Positions 13,643-14,906 of a stretch of DNA of 14,906 nucleotides are shown here, one piece after another; position 1 is the first letter of the stretch, and each line of letters starts with the position of its first letter. Position numbers and translations under genes: made by a program. This stretch comes from Candidatus Heimdallarchaeota archaeon (GTDB taxonomy: Archaea > Asgardarchaeota > Heimdallarchaeia > JABLTI01), in the NCBI GenBank assembly GCA_023128635.1, contig JAGMDP010000107.1:1-14906 (forward strand), written 5' to 3'. The notes under the pieces are model-generated. The model worked only from the letters and a program-made list of their open reading frames with translations, searched no databases and was not told the DNA's origin.

Positions 13643-14906
13643 ATGTTCGACGATGCTTTAGATATTGGAAATAAAGTACTGAAATATTGCTCAAAGAAAG
13701 GCATGGAATCAGCTGAAATCTATTTTGCTTATAACAACCAAAAACAAGTCTTACTAGATGGCACCAGTATTGGAACACAAAGAGCAAAAGAAGAGCTTGG
13801 TGTTGGAATAAGAATAATCCATGAAGGTTCTGAGGGTTTCTCCTCCACAAATATAATCACACAAGAAGCATTACAAAAAACAGCTGATGAAGCATTTGTA
13901 GTTGCTAAGCTTTCACCGAAAATTGAAGGAATTGGTTTTGCTGAGAAACAGAATATTAAATCGCTTGACGGAATTTACAATGAGAAATTGGCAAATCTTG
14001 ATGTAGATTCTATAATAACTGATGGTTTAGATTTCATTAAAGGTTTTACTAGCATTGATTCTCGGATAAAAACTACATTAAGTAGTTTTACTTTGAGTAC
14101 CTCAGGTGTAGCAATTCAAAATTCAAATGGTGTGAATGTCAATAGAAAAAGTGTAAATTACCAAGCAGGCTTGATAGCAATTGCTAGTGATAAGGAGAAA
14201 GCAGGTGCATTTACATTTGAAACTACTTTCTCAAGAAAGCATGAAACAAATTTCACAGAAGTTGGTGAAAGACTAGGTCAAAGAGCTATTGATGGTTTAA
14301 ATCAAGAACTTATGAAAGAATTCGAAGGTCCGGTCATTTTTAGATCTGATGCTATGATGAATCCTGTTGGATTTGTTCTAGCTTTAGCTGTTTCTGCAGA
14401 TTGGCGTCAAAGAGGAACTTCATTTTGGAAAGATCGCTTAGCAGACAAGGTTGCTGATGAAAGACTTCAATTAGTCGATAAACCATTTGATCTTTCCGGT
14501 GGTGGAGGAGTCACATCATTTGATGCTGAAGGCAACCCAACTAAAGACATTGAAATTGTTAAAGATGGAGTATTACAGACTTTCTTACACAATCAACAAA
14601 CAGCGAATAAAGAAAAATTAAAACCAACTGGGAATGCTACTCGATCATTTGGTGCAAACCCATCGTTTACTCAAAAACCAGCTATGATTTTACCAAATTC
14701 TCCATGGATTCTTGCAGGCGATATGACTGAAGATGAGATGATCGGAGATACAAAGAAAGGGCTAATCGTGCATAATTATACTGGAACTGTTCGTTTTCAG
14801 AATGGTATTTTCTCGGGTGTAGCAAAAGGTGCTTACCTCATTAAGGATGGAGAAATAACTGTTCCTGTATCTGGAGTTTCCATTTCAGGTAATGTCTTTG
14901 ATTTAG
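13643..14906 (+). CDS. pmbA: TldE/PmbA subunit of the TldD/TldE peptidase, C-terminal end beyond window
   Basis: Reading from the ATG directly after the tldD stop gives 421 codons open to the right edge. PmbA proteins are about 430-450 residues, so only a short C-terminus is missing. The fold matches TldD, but where TldD has HExxxH this protein reads MNPVGFVLALAVS (239-251), so it lacks the zinc site, as expected for the non-catalytic TldE partner. Other family blocks are visible: GTSFWKDRLADKVAD (258-272), FDAEGNPTKD (293-302), FLHNQQTANK (314-323), TGNATRSF (329-336), and a C-terminal VSGVSISGN (409-417). TldE forms the heterodimer that encloses the TldD active site. No frameshift or stop is seen. 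The gene is cut by the window, not broken. Confidence 0.93.
   Translation, partial: MFDDALDIGNKVLKYCSKKGMESAEIYFAYNNQKQVLLDGTSIGTQRAKEELGVGIRIIHEGSEGFSSTNIITQEALQKTADEAFVVAKLSPKIEGIGFAEKQNIKSLDGIYNEKLANLDVDSIITDGLDFIKGFTSIDSRIKTTLSSFTLSTSGVAIQNSNGVNVNRKSVNYQAGLIAIASDKEKAGAFTFETTFSRKHETNFTEVGERLGQRAIDGLNQELMKEFEGPVIFRSDAMMNPVGFVLALAVSADWRQRGTSFWKDRLADKVADERLQLVDKPFDLSGGGGVTSFDAEGNPTKDIEIVKDGVLQTFLHNQQTANKEKLKPTGNATRSFGANPSFTQKPAMILPNSPWILAGDMTEDEMIGDTKKGLIVHNYTGTVRFQNGIFSGVAKGAYLIKDGEITVPVSGVSISGNVFDL

Noticed and set aside
13545..13850. Minus-strand frame across the tldD/pmbA junction
   Set aside because: Antisense to two well-supported coupled genes; no initiation signal.
1..14906. tRNA, rRNA, CRISPR arrays, insertion sequences, attachment sites
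   Set aside because: No cloverleaf-like segments, regularly spaced repeats, transposase motifs or terminal inverted repeats with target duplications were seen on either strand.

Overview
The window is AT-rich and densely coded. It most likely comes from an archaeon, perhaps an Asgard-type lineage. The archaeal case rests on TATA-like boxes about 20-27 nt upstream of several starts, a mix of near-leaderless starts and Shine-Dalgarno (SD) sites of both the GGAGG and GTGAT kind, T-tract terminators, and a membrane protein ending in a zinc ribbon. The Asgard placement is weaker: it rests on a bacterial-type PlsY-like acyltransferase and a possible longin/roadblock-like small domain. No rRNA, tRNA, CRISPR array or mobile element was seen.

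Layout. (1) Positions 1-1855, minus strand: an operon of an unrecognised two-helix membrane protein followed by two tandem histidine-phosphatase paralogues; the last runs off the left edge. (2) 2014-2313, plus: a small two-helix membrane protein. (3) 2337-3119, minus: an unrecognised soluble protein with a lysine-rich N-terminus. (4) A 298-bp divergent intergenic region carrying a composite direct repeat. (5) 3418-4707, plus: a polytopic membrane protein with an internal duplication, a Pro/Ser/Ala-rich linker and a C-terminal CxxC...CxxC zinc ribbon. (6) 4752-6171, minus: a nitroreductase followed by a divergent PlsY-like acyltransferase, separated by a leader rich in inverted repeats. (7) 6239-12053, minus: two tandem, very similar ten-helix FtsX/MacB-type ABC permeases with no ATPase gene in the window. 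(8) 12263-14906, plus: tldD and pmbA/tldE, encoding the heterodimeric metallopeptidase; the second gene is cut by the right edge.

The themes are cell envelope and protein turnover. The permease pair probably handles lipid, lipoprotein or another envelope substrate. The PlsY-like enzyme would acylate a phosphorylated polyol, classically glycerol-3-phosphate, which would be notable in a host expected to make ether lipids. TldD/TldE would cleave unfolded peptides or trim modified peptides. Paralogous duplication recurs: two phosphatases, two permeases, and two halves within the zinc-ribbon membrane protein. The three intergenic regions holding the most repeat structure (about 3120-3417, 5475-5577 and 12054-12262) are the best places to look for undescribed regulation. 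No clearly new multi-gene system was proven from sequence alone.
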